64,000 nucleotides of DNA from Bedellia somnulentella. Taxonomy: Eukaryota > Arthropoda > Insecta > Lepidoptera > Bedelliidae. The notes beneath the pieces were generated by a model. That model was given only the letters and a program-made list of their open reading frames with translations. It searched no databases and was not told where the DNA came from. The DNA lies in the NCBI GenBank assembly GCA_963576735.1, contig OY755171.1, positions 6,014,001-6,078,000 of the forward strand, written 5' to 3'. Shown here in pieces: positions 21,991-34,300 of this stretch (position 1 is its first letter; every line of letters begins with the position of its first letter). The position numbers and the translations under genes are program-made.

Positions 21991-22004
21991 TTACATTCCA
22001 ATAT

Positions 22005-22170
22005 GCATACATACATACATACATATACTCACGGCTATAATTCCCTAGAAGAGGTAGCCAGAGCCAAGGAATTATAAATTCCTCAGCCACTTTTGGAAGT
22101 TGAGTGGGGAAAAGGCGGTAAAATAAAGGTTTTTGGTGATGGGTCTCCAACCGCATCACCAAAAACCTTA
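22005..22170 (-). repeat. Family B repeat, truncated copy (B3)
   Basis: TATG tail at 22005-22025, then CTCACGGCTATAATTCCCTA, and the body to CAACCGCATCACC. The 5' third is missing. Confidence 0.75.
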
Positions 22171-22439
22171 TTATTTTCATTATTTTCGCATTATTTTCAA
22201 TATGCATGTTGAAAATAATGTATTTGCCTACCCCATTTGGAAATAACAGCGTAAATATATTAAGTATGAAACAGAAGAAAAATACATAATATTTATACAC
22301 AAACAAGAATAAATTTACAACTGTTTGAATGAAATACATGTTAATTACTAGTTTTCCGCCCACGACTTCGCCCGAGGGCGGGTCAATAAGTCCGTGAATT
22401 TTGGAATAAAATTAATAGTTTTTGATAGAAAAATAATTT

Positions 22440-23863
22440 TATTTTTCAACGTAGTCTCCCTTGATCTCTATACACTTTGACGCTTCTCCATTTTTTTATC
22501 CCTTCCAAAAAAAAAGATTTGTCGAGGTCCTCAAAATAGGCCTTGGCCATCATTGGAGTCAAATCTTTTTCCACACCTAGCCATTTCTTCAGGTTTGGGA
22601 ACAAGTAGTAGGTCACTCGGAGCCTAATCTGGAGAAATAGGGCGGATGAGGGAGCAATTCATAGCCCAATTCATGGATTTTGCCATGGCAACTGCACATG
22701 TGTGCACCCTTGCATTGTCTTGGTGGAAAAGAACTTTTTTTCTTGGCCAAATGAGGTCGGTTTTTTTTTTCAAATCGTCATTGGTCCAATAAGATGGCAT
22801 AATATTCCCCCATTGATTGTTCTTCCCTTTTGTAGGTAGTCAATGTGGATTATCCCGCGTGCATCCTAAAAAAACAGTCCGCCATAACTTTATTGGCTGA
22901 GAAACCCACCTTGGCCTTCTTTGGCGCCGATTCACCCTTAGAAACCCACTATGTTTGACTGTTGTTTGGTCTCCTGGGTGTGTTGTGATGGATCCATGTT
23001 TTGTCCACGGTTACGAAAACGGCACAAAAACTCCTCCACATTGCGATTAGACAACGCCAAACCTTCCTGTGAAGTTGTTACACGATTGCGTTTGTGGTCG
23101 ACTCGTGAGCAAACGCGGCACCCATCTTGCGGAAAAGCTTTCTCATGCACAAGTGATCATTTAAAATTGAAACCACTGAGCCATGCGAGATCCTTACGGC
23201 TTCCACAATCTCTCGCACTTTTCAATCTTCGGTCGGCCAACACCATATCGTGAGATTTAATGTTTTTTGACATGAATTCCTCATGTGGGGATTTATTACT
23301 CATAAATAAAAGATGTTATTAAAAGGAAAGAAAAATTTCGACACTGGCGGGGTTCGAAACCCGCGACCTTCGGGTATACGCCCCCGTCGCTCTGCCAACT
23401 GAGCTACAGTGTCAGTTGGCATCCAGCGCGAAATTTCTCTATCCTTTGTTTCTTTTTTACACGTTCAAGTAGTGTTTGCGTTTCCTACCTCCGAATTCAG
23501 AGCGACGGGGGCGTATACCCGAAGGTCGCGGGTTCGAACCCCGCCAGTGTCGAAATTTTTCTTTCCTTTAATAACATCTTTTATTTACCATATCGTGAAT
23601 TTTTTTCGATTGTTTCGGGTGTAGAGACCTCAACTGGGTGTCCAAGACGTTCGGCATCTTCAGTGCTTGTACGGCCACAACAAAAATTCAGTAAACCACT
23701 TTTTTACCATTGAAATCGATGGTGCTGAGTCTCCATAGTATTTATCAAGCTCTAGCCTTGGCCCTCGGTATGGTTTTTTTTCGCAAGAAATAATGCTTAA
23801 TTCACTTTTTTCCCATTTTCTCCCAAATTTGTGAGTAGTCTGATAAAAATAGCTGTCAAACAC
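22440..23863 (-). pseudogene. mariner transposase pseudogene (copy 1)
   Basis: N-terminal part (23863-23660) reads KKPYRGPRLELDKYYGDSAP then SISMVKKWFTEF, the helix-turn-helix region. Catalytic pieces are found in different frames: DARGIIHID with the first Asp near 22855, and LFHQDNARVHTCAVAMAKIH near 22710. The PDLAPSD-type box that normally follows is damaged, with several stops and frameshifts. A DDE/D recombinase of the D,D34D type, now inactive. Confidence 0.85.
23254..23587 (-). repeat. Family C tRNA-like element nested in mariner 1 (C1)
   Basis: 334 bp flanked by the perfect duplication CCATATCGTGA (23243-23253, 23588-23598). It contains a tRNA-like core in inverse orientation (23337-23413) and a second, partial one in direct orientation (about 23500-23552), so the element folds on itself. 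Termini: ATTTAATGTTTTTTGACATG on the left and TAACATCTTTTATTTA on the right. Confidence 0.85.
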
Positions 23864-23997
23864 AAACTAACTGATGCAGCAAGTTAAAACTTAGACAGGA
23901 GTCAACTGACAGATGCTTGTTCACAGGAGCAGTGTTGCTGTTTCACTAAAGAGGTCATAAATTCAAAAAGTCACGGGCTTATTGACCCGCCCTCGTA

Positions 23998-24232
23998 GAA
24001 TTCAGTAATATCTGCGGTATAGAGCACAACTATAAGAAAACTTCTTAGTCCCACAGTTTCCCACGGGAATATATTTTTTTTCTGGGATAAAAGCACTCTA
24101 TTATTTAATCCGGACTTCTAACTATGTGTCTGCAATATTTCAAAACAATCGGTTCAGTAGTTACGGGCGTGAAAGTGGAATAAACAAAGAAACAAACTCA
24201 CTTTCCGATTTATAATATTAGTGACGATTTAA
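23998..24232 (+). repeat. Dispersed repeat Family E copy, split by mariner 1
   Basis: Runs from TAGAATTCAGTAATATCTG to TTTCCGATTTATAATATTAG. Its first bases (ACTAGTTTTCCGCCC) lie on the other side of the mariner, at 22347. Orientation is inverse to the copy at 1850-2092. Confidence 0.65.
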
Positions 24233-24896
24233 ATGTGTGATACGCCACAAAAAAGTGTACAAGTCTTAATAACCCTTGTTAGAGTGAGTGAAGCTCCATA
24301 GTGCTGTGGTACAAGTGCATTATATACTATCATGACTAAAGTGCTCCATTGATTGGCTTGCCAATGTTGGGCTTTGTAGCAGCAAGCATTGATTCTGTAT
24401 TGAACAAATCAAGGCAAGTTTTGTTTGTCGCATAGAAAACATAGTAACTGCATATCTAGAAATCGGATATAGAACCTTCGGATGTTAAGCCTAAGGGTCT
24501 AAACCAATATACCGCAAATATTTATAGCTATTCACATTTAATGTTTTCAGTAGAATCTACACTTACCCGATGGTTTAAGACTCACATATACACATATTAA
24601 CGAAGAAACGTGTCAAAACAAAATCAGTATAACAACTTGTTACGGGTTCCTACGGCCAACCCAACTATTTGTTATTACGAGTGACCTAAGCGCTACAATC
24701 ATTTTTATTTTTTTTATAGTCAATCCTTTAATCAATTCTGAATTAAAACTCACCGCTACAAAAACCCAACAAAAGGGTAGCCCAAATAAACCCAATAATA
24801 AGACACAAATAACCTAATTCATCTAACAAATAAATAAAATGTTCATTATTTGAATTGCTGAACTATAAGAAACACATTAAACTAATACTAAGGTAA

Positions 24897-25279
24897 CACT
24901 GGGAAACCGTGATAGCCCAGTGGGTCCACTTGGTTATCGTGCAAACGACTAGTGTTCAAATCCTGGGTCGGGCCTACACCAATTTGTCTTTTCTAAAGAC
25001 ATATGTGTGGTTAATTTATCATGGTTGTTAACGGTGAGGGAAAACATCGTGAGGAAACCCACATGGCTGAGTTGTACTTAGTTGTACTTAGTCATGTGAC
25101 AGTGTATTCGTACAAAACGGCGATAGGCTTGCCCCCTATCACGTGAGTACACTGTCCATGCAAAACGTGGGTACTCTGAACACCAGGTGACAAAGTCACG
25201 TGATGTTCAGAAGTATTAGTACCTCTGCCAACCCCTTCGGGGATATTCGGCGTGAACGTTTATGTTATGTTATGTATGT
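24897..25279 (+). repeat. SINE Family A copy (A4), full length
   Basis: 383 bp flanked by the duplication TAAGGTAA (24889-24896, 25280-25287). Head: A box TAGCCCAGTGGG at about 24912 and B box GTGTTCAAATCC at about 24951. Body: two CACGTGA motifs. The 3' end is a TTATG-rich tail. This is the reference copy for the family here. Confidence 0.9.
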
Positions 25280-25289
25280 TAAGGTAAAT

Positions 25290-26660
25290 CTAAATATTTA
25301 ATAAATTACAACTTTACAAAAGAGTGAAAGCTAACTTATATGAATGCAAAGACATAGATATTATACTCACGGCTATAAATCCCGAAAAACGGTTGTCAGA
25401 GCTTCATAACTAAAAATTCCTCAGCCACTTTTGGAAGTTGAATGGGGATGATTATGAAATAAAGGTTGTTGGTGATGGGTCACCAACCACCCAACTTCTT
25501 TAAAAGCCCCAATAAAGTATAGTAATAATTGGGGAAATAAAGTATCGTCGGTGATGATGAGTCTCCAACCATATAGCCTAAAAACGATGTGTTACCTCAA
25601 TACGTATATAATACAAAACAAGATTTATGAAATAAAATATGAATGAAAATATAGCTCTAGAGTTTTTCTAGTGTCGTACAAATATCGATCGTATCGTATC
25701 GGCCTGCCTCATGTAAATTAATGGCGTAATTATATGTGTTTATGTAATACGTACTTATATTACTTTAAAGCTGCTATGGTAGTTCAATTAAGATATTTCT
25801 CAATCACGAGTACATTGAAGCGCAAATTTTCTCATAAATCAGTGCACTTCATGTTCTTATTAGGACCACTAATCCCCTATCAAATTGACTCATATCATCT
25901 CCTCTAATCCTTGTGATGTCGTTACCGCTCATGTACGTAGGATTTCTAGTCGATACTAAACCGTACGGGGAAACCCGCATTACTGATTGGATTTTGCCGT
26001 GACGTCTTAAGAAACTTTCTGCAAATTTAATGACACACTTCCTACAGAAATTGATGTAGCAAATAAACGTATGTTAAAGCATTTTTTGTGTTCAATGTAA
26101 ATTTAGATTTTACTCCTATATTCACAAATGTTGATATTTTATAATATTGTAATGTTGAAGAATATGTTTGAACGCACGTAACTTAAGAATAACAGGTTCG
26201 ATTCAATAAAATATTTCAATGTTATTTATCCCTTTGATTGGAAAGGGCTAGGGCTACATGTCAATACAAAAAAAATGTATAAGCAAAGCAGCAACTCACA
26301 TTGTAGATAAGACACAGACAACTCATTAGAAAAAATAAGCAAATACATGTAATGTAGTTTTAGCTGGACAAATCTAAGGTAATCGGTGGATGTGATAAGT
26401 AAAAGTATTTCGATTTATGTTCTGATTACTCCTTTTAAGAATATGTATGTATGTTGTTACATAAACCATAATTAGAGCCTAGGATTTTGTCGTAGTTTGC
26501 AACTTTGAGGTTGCAATTTCGTGGAGCCTTTTTTTCCGCATATTAAATTTTACTGTAGCTAGCGTTTCATGGCATGATTTCAGTTTATATAGACTCACAC
26601 ATTGACACAAAAGTACTTAGCACTACACAAATTGGGAGTAGAGACTAATGGTGTGAGCGT
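25290..26660. other. No supported gene; degraded Family B-like piece at 25360-25600
   Basis: 25365-25580 keeps CTCACGGCTATAAATCCC, CCTCAGCCACTTTTGGAAGT and TGATGGGTCACCAACC blocks of Family B (minus). The rest is AT-rich without a recognisable gene. Confidence 0.45.
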
Positions 26661-26666
26661 ATGTAG

Positions 26667-26912
26667 TGCCCGCTTAAAATGTCACTACCGGGTAGAAACC
26701 CACGGGTGTCGTAAGAGGCGACTAACTAATGGTATTTTTTAGTGGTTTCGGGCGTTGCTGTTAGAGATACATCACCAACGATACGTCATTTATACCATCT
26801 TGTTCCTATCAACTTCCAAATGTGGCTGAGGAGTTTCTAGCTCTGAAGCTCTGGCTTACCCCTTTTGGGGATTTATGACCGTAAGAATATGTATGTATGT
26901 ATGTATAGACTG
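26667..26912 (+). repeat. Family B repeat copy (B4)
   Basis: From TGTAGTGCCCGCTTAAAATG, through ACCCACGGGTGTCGTAAGAG and GCGACTAACTAATGG, to GTAAGAATATGTATGTATG. It belongs to the subtype with the ACGGGTGTCGTAAGAGGCG head. Confidence 0.8.
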
Positions 26913-26999
26913 TTTTATATGAAAAGCACAACTAAATATTGTAGGTATTTCCTCATTTGAAATACCAGTAGTTACGAACGGCATGCCAAAAGAAACTAG

Positions 27000-28339
27000 A
27001 TACTCAAAAATTATAAAATATATTCTTTATTACAAGTATCGATCTTTTCAAAGTATTCACCCTGAGCACGTATACACTTTTCCATATGTCTGAACCAATT
27101 GGCAAATACCTGTGACCACTTTTCATTAGATACCTCAGATATCTCGAAACTATAGACAACCAGCGCATCTTCTATGCTTTCAAACCTCTTCCCCTTTAGT
27201 TTTTTGGAAACAAGTAAAACTCACAAGGCGCTAGGTCAGGCAAATATGGCGGGTGAGGGAGAATTGACACATTTTTCGAGTTGAAAAGTCTAGTGTTCTG
27301 GCAGACGTGTGCGGCGCCGCATTGTCGTGGTGCCAGAGAAGGTGCCGGCTTCCTGACTTAGGTCGCTTTTCACACCAAGCTGATATTACTGTTGGAGCAC
27401 AAACTGTCACTTACCATTCGGAGTTCACCGTTCTTTCTTTCTCTAGCACAACAGTAGCAATATGACCCACATAAATAAAGGAAAGAAAAATTTCGACGCA
27501 GGCGGGAATCGAACCCGCGACCTCGGGTATACGCCCCCGTCGCTCTGCCAATTGAGCTACCGTGTCAATGGCTGGAAGCGCGAAATTATTCCATCCTTTA
27601 TTTCTTTTACATGTTTAAGTAGTGTTTGCGTTTCCCACCTCCGGATTTTTACTAATTCGGAATATAATCCCCGCATGAGGTTTTCATGAACAAAAAGATT
27701 TAAATTAAGCAATATGACCCGTTTTGCAGAAAAACGAGGCGACCATTTGTTTCTGTGTGCTTAGTGCACGGCGACATTTCGTTGGAGTTGGCTCGTCTTC
27801 AAAGCACCATACAGTCGACTGTCGCTTTGATTCGGGATCATAGTTATAAATCCATGTTTCGTCACCAGTCAGTATATCATATATGTTTTTTTTTCGCCTC
27901 CGTTGAATTTATCTATCGTGAATAGGCACCAATCCACCTGGCGGTGTTTCTGCTCATCGGTAAGGTAGTGCGGCACCCATCTCGAACAACGTTTACGGAG
28001 AGAAAGGTGTTCGTGAATTATGGTTTGCATTGCTGCTGATCCAATTCCTAGTTCTCGCTCTAGCTCTACATATGTAATTAGTCGATTTTCGCGAATAAGT
28101 TTTTCGACTGCACGAAAGTTTTCTTGCGTGATCGCGGTTGGCGGCCGTCCTATCTTCGCTTCATCTTCGAGACATCCCCGTCCTCTTTTAAATTCAGCAA
28201 ACAAATTGAATACTGTTACTCGGGAACAAGTAGACTCACCAAATGTAGAAGCCAAAAGTTCAAAACATTCTTGAGGCTTTAAACCTTTTTTAAAGTCATA
28301 ATAAATCATAGAGCGAAAATCACGTCGACTGAGCTCCAT
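27000..28339 (-). pseudogene. mariner transposase, interrupted (copy 2)
   Basis: The first 156 codons (28339-27869) are open: MELSRRDFRSMIYYDFKKGL, a DNA-binding helix-turn-helix with CFELLASTFGESTCSRVTVF, the linker GRPPTAITQENFRAVEKLI, and CSRWVPHYLTDEQKHRQVDW (the WVPH-type motif). A frame break follows. The next stretch reads LTGDETWIYNYDPESKRQ, which carries the first catalytic Asp and is continuous to about 27725. There Family C interrupts the gene. The remainder to about 27000 carries the decayed C-terminal half. Confidence 0.88.
27469..27707 (-). repeat. Family C tRNA-like element nested in mariner 2 (C2)
   Basis: 239 bp flanked by the perfect 13-bp duplication AGCAATATGACCC (27456-27468, 27708-27720). 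The minus strand starts TAATTTAAATCTTTTTGTTC, has GGAGGTGGGAAACGCAAACA, then the tRNA-like core near the 3' end (GTAGCTCAATTGGCAGAGCG and GGTTCGATTCCCGCC), then GAAATTTTTCTTTCCTTTAT. The tRNA-like part lies at the 3' side, not at the 5' head as in ordinary SINEs. Confidence 0.85.
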
Positions 28340-28523
28340 TGTTGCAAGTGAATTCCCGCCAGATTATCGGAAAAATGATGCTCATTCAAATAAAAAATAA
28401 ATAAAAGAAGTGTGTTCTATATTCAAATATGTCAAAAAAAACAGCCTATAAGATGGTGTATAGCTTGCCAGTGTCAAGTAAATGAGAAAAGAGTATCTAG
28501 TTTCTTTTGGCATGCCCCTCGTA

Positions 28524-30261
28524 TTTGAAGATATTGTTTTAGTTATTGTATATTACTTTTCCGTGTGCGTCTAGAATCTAATTATTTTTTTAAATTTGAA
28601 AAAAATACCTATTTAAAAGCATAATTCATAATTAATTAATTAATACTTTTTATTCTATTTAAATGTTTCTTTACTATACATTGCCGCAGTACCTTATCCT
28701 TCCCTTTTGGTTTTGTTTCGGTTGTAGTAAATTGAAAAGAAATTGCTAACCCCAAAAATTTTGCAGGTAAACGTAAAAATTTTGATACATTATAAGAGTT
28801 GGTGGAGTATGGTTGTGTGACGCGTTTAAATATAGCTGAGACATTATTTCCACGTATGCTCTGTATGGCTTATTAAAATATGCTTATTTGAAAAAAATAA
28901 TGGTAAATTTACAAGAGCTAACCAAAATATATATTTACATACATGCATAAACTATAGCTAGGCTATATACTTAAATTTCAACATATAAAGAAAGAAAGAA
29001 AAGAAAATGTTTATTAGCCATTTCTGGCACAAAAAAAACATATAAAATGAATAAAAATTACAAAGTTAAATATAAAGTAAACTAAAAACTAACACAATAA
29101 AAATAAGAACAACACCATAATGTTCGGCTTATCAATTATTACTTTATCATTTGCAAAATTTTCCTTATATACCTAAATCACATACACAAAATGAAGCACA
29201 GCCCATATAGTTGAATCTTGATCATATATGAGACCAAAACCCTACCTAATAGCAATATGGCGAAGGGTCGCAAATTGAAAACAGAGATAAGACCTTCCAC
29301 AGACAGAACTTAAAGGAGTAACAACCATAAAATTATGTTTATGATAGATCGGCCACCCCTTTCATTGAATCACTTTAGAATGCATAGGATATTTTACGGT
29401 GAACGAATTTCGGTAGCAAATCTATTTTCTTGCGGTCGTCCGGCTATTTGTAGCGAACTTACAACTAAACTGCCTTGAGACACTTTATTTGCATAGGCCT
29501 TTATACGTTGAGGGTAAAATAGACCAACCTTTTGTTGAAAATAGGAATTCAGTCTTCATATATTATTTCATTACCTTTAAATACAAATATCAGAATTAAA
29601 ATTTATCTTTAAAGTTGGTCAAGCTGGAATCCTAAAACTCAGCATATTTCTCGAAGGGGTTTGCATCACGTGGGAAACCTGATTAATTAATTACACACAC
29701 CTCTTGACACATATACATGCCTTGTAGCTAAACAGATCTGGGATTTTTATAACTTGTCTCTCATCATCAACTTTATCCAAATTTATGTTTCCTTTGCAAC
29801 TTTCTAAAATAACACAAGACTATTTAACTTAAAAGCTATGGCAATATCATTTTGGGATTATAACCGTCAATACTTACGTATAGGTAAGGGAAAGTATGTA
29901 GATATAATGTTATGTGCATTCGTCCCTACTTATAAAATGGTAAAATAAATAACCGTTGGTAACTGTTTATTTATACACCTAAATTAGTGTTTCCTGTTAG
30001 CTTATAGTTAGTTATGTATATCAAGTACATTCAATTGCAGCAACAACAAAACAATCAAAATTGTAATAAAAATTAAAGCAATACTGCATTTATTTTATAT
30101 TCTTTTATATTTGCGAGATTTTTTAAATAACAAATATGGCGACAGTATTCTTTTAGTGCTTAAGAAGGATTTTTTTGAAAGTTTGAACTGTTAATAAACA
30201 TGTCAATTCTCACCTATTTTACAACCAAAGATTGTATTTTTTAGCATTTTACTAATATTGA
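28524..30261. other. AT-rich region with a probable LINE 3' end
   Basis: (AAAG)n at 28987-29005 followed by TGTTTATTAGCCATTTCTGG looks like a LINE 3' end on the minus strand. No coding region is recognisable in the rest. Confidence 0.4.
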
Positions 30262-30530
30262 ATTGTTTACACCGTATATCCCCGAAGGAATGATAGGGAT
30301 GCTAAAATTTCTGAATATCACGTGACTTTAATATTATCTGGTGGTGAAGGTCCCCATGTTTTGCTTGGAATGTGTACTCTCATGATAGCGGTCCGTTTTT
30401 GTACGAATACTTTGCCACATGACTGAGTGCAACTTAGCCATGTCGGTTTCCTCACGATGTTTTCCCTCATAAAAGCTTGATTGTTTGTTTAAACAAACAC
30501 ATTGATATAGACCTGACTCAGTATTTGAAC
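30262..30530 (-). repeat. SINE Family A, diverged copy (A5)
   Basis: Recognisable by the CCCCGAAGG block, TCACGTGACTTT and TTTCCTCACGATGTTTTCCC, with many substitutions and a degenerate head. Old insertion. Confidence 0.7.
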
Positions 30531-30542
30531 AAGTGCTTATAT

Positions 30543-30720
30543 GAAAGAAAGCAAGAAAGAAGTTATTTATTCGAAGCCTCTTATAAAAGAAAACAATATT
30601 TTTAAAACAAGTAAAAATAAATTTTAAACAAAGTATAACTAGAAATAAAAAAAACTACATATTCAAATTAAGTTAAAAAATAGTGCAATGCGAAACTATA
30701 TGCATCTCTAACTCTCGGTG
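30543..30720 (-). repeat. Probable LINE 3' end with (TTTC)n tail
   Basis: GAAAGAAAGCAAGAAAGAAG at its plus-strand left border, then AT-rich 3' UTR-like sequence. Similar in design to 28987 and 34512. Confidence 0.35.
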
Positions 30721-31224
30721 ATACTCCCCACTCCCGTTAATACGGTTTTTCATATGACGTTAGAAAAAAGTCAGTAAATCGTGTAACATTTAGAGTATAC
30801 ATATACGTGATTTGTATTTAAGCATCTACCGTGTTGTCTAGGTATTGTTAAATTTAATGTTATCACATATACTAAAAAAAAATACTGAAAAATAATTCTT
30901 TGTAAATAAATAAAAAGGTTTTTATTAAGATAAATATTTTATTTGCATTTGAAATATCTGACATATAAAACTATATTTCTAGAGGATTAGAATTGACACC
31001 ATTCTCAGTGTAAAGAAACATTTGACCAAAATTTATAAATATACTTTAGTAACAAAAAGTACTTTTTTAGAGTAAATCACTATGTTCGTAGTTTAATTTG
31101 GAATATTTGATTATATTAAAGGACTACTTTATCCAAACTTTTTAAAGTTTTTTTAAATCATAGAAAGTTATAACTAACTACAGTCTTTAATTATGTTTTT
31201 TTTTTAAACTCAAACTACAGAGTC

Positions 31225-31230
31225 TTTAAT
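31225..31230 (-). terminator. Possible poly(A) signal of the peroxidase-like gene
   Basis: ATTAAA on the minus strand about 20 nt after the stop. A second ATTAAA lies further downstream (near 31190) because a segment of about 40 bp (31180-31255) is imperfectly duplicated. Positional inference only. Confidence 0.3.
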
Positions 31231-31248
31231 TATGTTTTTTTTTAAAAC

Positions 31249-31315
31249 TCAACACTTAGCTGTCCAGGCTTTGAGATCCAACGAAGGAATTTCAGAACAC
31301 GCAGTCAATGGATTA
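31249..31315 (-). CDS. Peroxidase-like gene, exon 12 (last)
   Basis: Encodes residues 599-620, DNPLTACSEIPSLDLKAWTA followed by KC and TGA. The pattern N-P-x-x-x-C-x-x-I-P-x-L-D-L-x-x-W is typical of the end of animal peroxidases. The acceptor is TTTTTCAG. Confidence 0.92.
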
Positions 31316-34300
31316 CTGAAAAATAAAAAAAACATTTAAATTCATTAATATTTTCCACTATTATATCCTAATAGAACCTGTCATCAACCTCTGCTGGAGT
31401 AAAAGTAATTAAGAAGATGTGCTTTTGACAATTCAATAGGAGCTTTAAGCTATCAATTGTACAAACTCATTACACTCTATTATCTCTTAAAACTTACACA
31501 CTTATACTCACGGCCATAATCCCAAAAAGGGGTAACCAGATCTTCAAAGCTGGAAACCCTCAGCCACATTTGGAAGATGATAGGGGACAAGATGGTAGAA
31601 ATAGAGTATCGTTGGTGATGGGTCTCAACCCGCATCACCCAATAAAAAACCCTATGCCCTTAGTCGCCTCTTACGACAGCCGTGGGTAGAAAGGGGTGGT
31701 GACATTACACGGCAACACCCTTGGAAGTTCTTATAATTTTATTGGTAATCAATTAAGCAAGTAAAAAAATTTGGACACCAGCGGGACTCGAACCCACGAT
31801 ATCCGGGTAAAGGCCCCCGTCTGCCAACTGAGCCATTAGGTTTTCATGCAAAACAAAGCCTTATTAAATATATTGGTATTGCACTCACACAGGTCAATCG
31901 AAACATACATACATACATATACTCACAGCCATAAATCCCTAGAAGGGGTAGCCAGAGCTAAGGAATTTGAAATTCCTCAGCCACTTTTGGAAGGTTGAGT
32001 GGGGAAAGGATGGTAAAATAAAGGTTGTTGGTGATGGAACTCCAACCGCATCGCCCAAAAATCCCTTAAAAGCCCCAATACCGTTAGTCGCCTCTTACGT
32101 ACAGCCACCGAAAGAAATGGGGTAGTGCTATTCTAAGCTGACACTACACAGCAATCGAAAGTAATTAAAATACATACAACATACATACATATACTCACGG
32201 TTATAAATCCCTTAAAGGGGTAGCCAGAGCTGAGAAATAATAAATTCCTCAGCCACTTTTGGAAGTTGAGTGGGGAAAAGATGGTAGAATAAAGGTTGTT
32301 GGTGATGGGTCTCCAACCGCATCGCCCAAAAATCCCTTAAAAAGCCCCAAGTCCGTTAGTCGCCTCTTACGTACACCCACCGGAAGAAATGGGGTAGTGC
32401 TATTCTAAGCCGACACTACACAGCTACCTAATTAAAATAAAATTGTTAAATATGATATTGAACAAAGTTATGGCACTTATTAGTCCATAAAACTACAAGA
32501 CAGAACGAGACTAAGGACATATCTTTCAATTGGTCAAAATCACGATTTAACGAAATGCTAATCTTTGATTCTGCGAGCGTCACAGAAATTGGTATTTATT
32601 GGAGTTAAAAGACATACCAATAAGACTATCGACTTCGTCTTGGCGAATAGACAAGTTTGTTAAATAAATATAATATAAAGTATGATAATGAAATCTGTTG
32701 ACTTAAAAAATCGTAGAACCTTAATAAAAACAATGTCTAGTAAAATATTTAAAAGAACTTACTCTTCGGCTATAACTTGGAAAGCATTTGGCTGAATTTG
32801 AACAATTGAATCAGCATTATCACACATGATTCTGGCAACACTAGCTTTTCTCACTTCGGCAAGTTGCGCTGAAAATAAAGTTGTAAGTTTAAAGTTGTAT
32901 TATTTAAAGTCATATTTCCCTTTAAAAAGAAAAATATATGTTTCTCATTATTTCAAGTTAGTGTAATCAAGTAGTAAAAATCTATTAAAAAATTTAAACC
33001 AAATACAAATTTACATAGTCTTTTCATATATTTTTCAGTAATAACCGCTATTTAATAAATAATACTCTTGAAATTGATCATAAACTTTACCAGGACATTC
33101 ACTTTATTTATTAGATTACCTCTTGAACTGCGTCAATTTATTCTTCAATAAATTAATGAAGGTAGCACACATAAATACTTTTTAGTAAATAAAAACAAAT
33201 AAACACAACTTTTATAAGGCAGTGGTCAAATAGTGGCCAACATAATTTCAACCTTTTCCTACCTGCAAATACCAGTGAAATACAATGAATTTTTGATCTT
33301 ACGTCTGTCTAATAAAGGGTTAGCATAAAAGACTGTTTCCGTATCAGAATAAAAAATAACTTACCAGCAGTAAAAGCGTTTGGACGATTTTCCCTTTCGT
33401 ACCAATGCCTGTCTGACACAATACTACGAAGGATCTGTTTTTTCACCAAACAGTCAAACGTGATAGGGACATAACCACCATCTATTAACTTCTCGCTCCA
33501 AAGTCCCACAATCAAATCAACGTCTTCCAATTCATTGTATAAACTTGCCAAAATATCGAGATTCTGAAGTACAAAAAAAGTATTAACAACAATCTTATAT
33601 ACTAATAAATAAAAAATAAATAAAAGAAAGAAAAATTTCGACACAGGCGGGAATCGAACCCGCGACCTCGGGTATACGCCCCGACGCTCTGCCAATTGCA
33701 ATTCTTTCTTTCGCAATTCTTTCGCGCTGGCAGCCATTGACACGGTGGTTCAATTGGCAGAGCGTCGGGGCGTATACCCGAGGTCGCGGGTTCGATTCCC
33801 GCCTATGTCGAAATTTCTCTTCCTTTATTTATTCTTTATTTATTAGTAATAATCCCCACACGAGGTTTTCACGAACAAAAAGATTTAAATTGTGTGATAG
33901 TTTGGCGTTTTCAACATTTGCATTCTATCTGAAAAGATGGACAAATGGACTTCCGAATTAGTTAAAATTTGGAGGTAGGAAACGCAAACATTACTTAAAC
34001 GTGTAAAAGAAATAAAGGATAGAAGAATTTCGCGCTGGCAGCCATTGACGCGGTGGCTCAATTGGCAGAGCGTCGGGGCGTATACCCGAGGACGCGGGTT
34101 CGATTCCCGCCTGCGTCGAAATTTTTCTTTCCTTTATTTATTCTTTATTTATTAGTAATAATCCCCACATGAGGTTTTCATGAACAAAAAGATTTAAATT
34201 ATGTGATAGTTAGGCGTTTTCAACATTTGCATTCTATCTGAAAAGATGGACAAATGGACTTCCGAATTAGTTAAAATTTGGAGGTAGGAAACGCAAACAT

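Larger units (their letters stand above)
22373..23995 (-). mobile_element. mariner-like transposon, broken (copy 1)
   Basis: Ends are inverted copies of CGAGGGCGGGTCAATAAG. A TA follows on the right (23996), while the left neighbour is CC. The minus strand encodes a decayed mariner transposase. Subtracting the nested 334-bp Family C insertion and its 11-bp duplication leaves about 1278 bp, the usual mariner length. It is inserted in a Family E copy, whose two parts lie at 22346-22372 and 23998-24232. Confidence 0.88.
26975..28521 (-). mobile_element. mariner-like transposon, broken (copy 2)
   Basis: Flanked by TA on both sides (26973-26974, 28522-28523). Inverted ends of about 30 bp share GGCATGCCAAAAGAAACTAG. 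The transposase is on the minus strand. Subtracting the nested 239-bp Family C element and its 13-bp duplication leaves about 1295 bp, normal for mariner. Its protein differs strongly from copy 1, so it is another mariner subfamily. Confidence 0.92.

Noticed and set aside
22951..23253. 100-codon plus-strand frame
   Set aside because: Opposite strand of the decayed mariner transposase.
27462..27689. Plus-strand frame beginning MTHINKGKKNFDAGGNRTRD
   Set aside because: It reads through the inverse tRNA-like core of Family C; the GGNRTRDL peptide is a translation of a tRNA T arm, not a protein motif.
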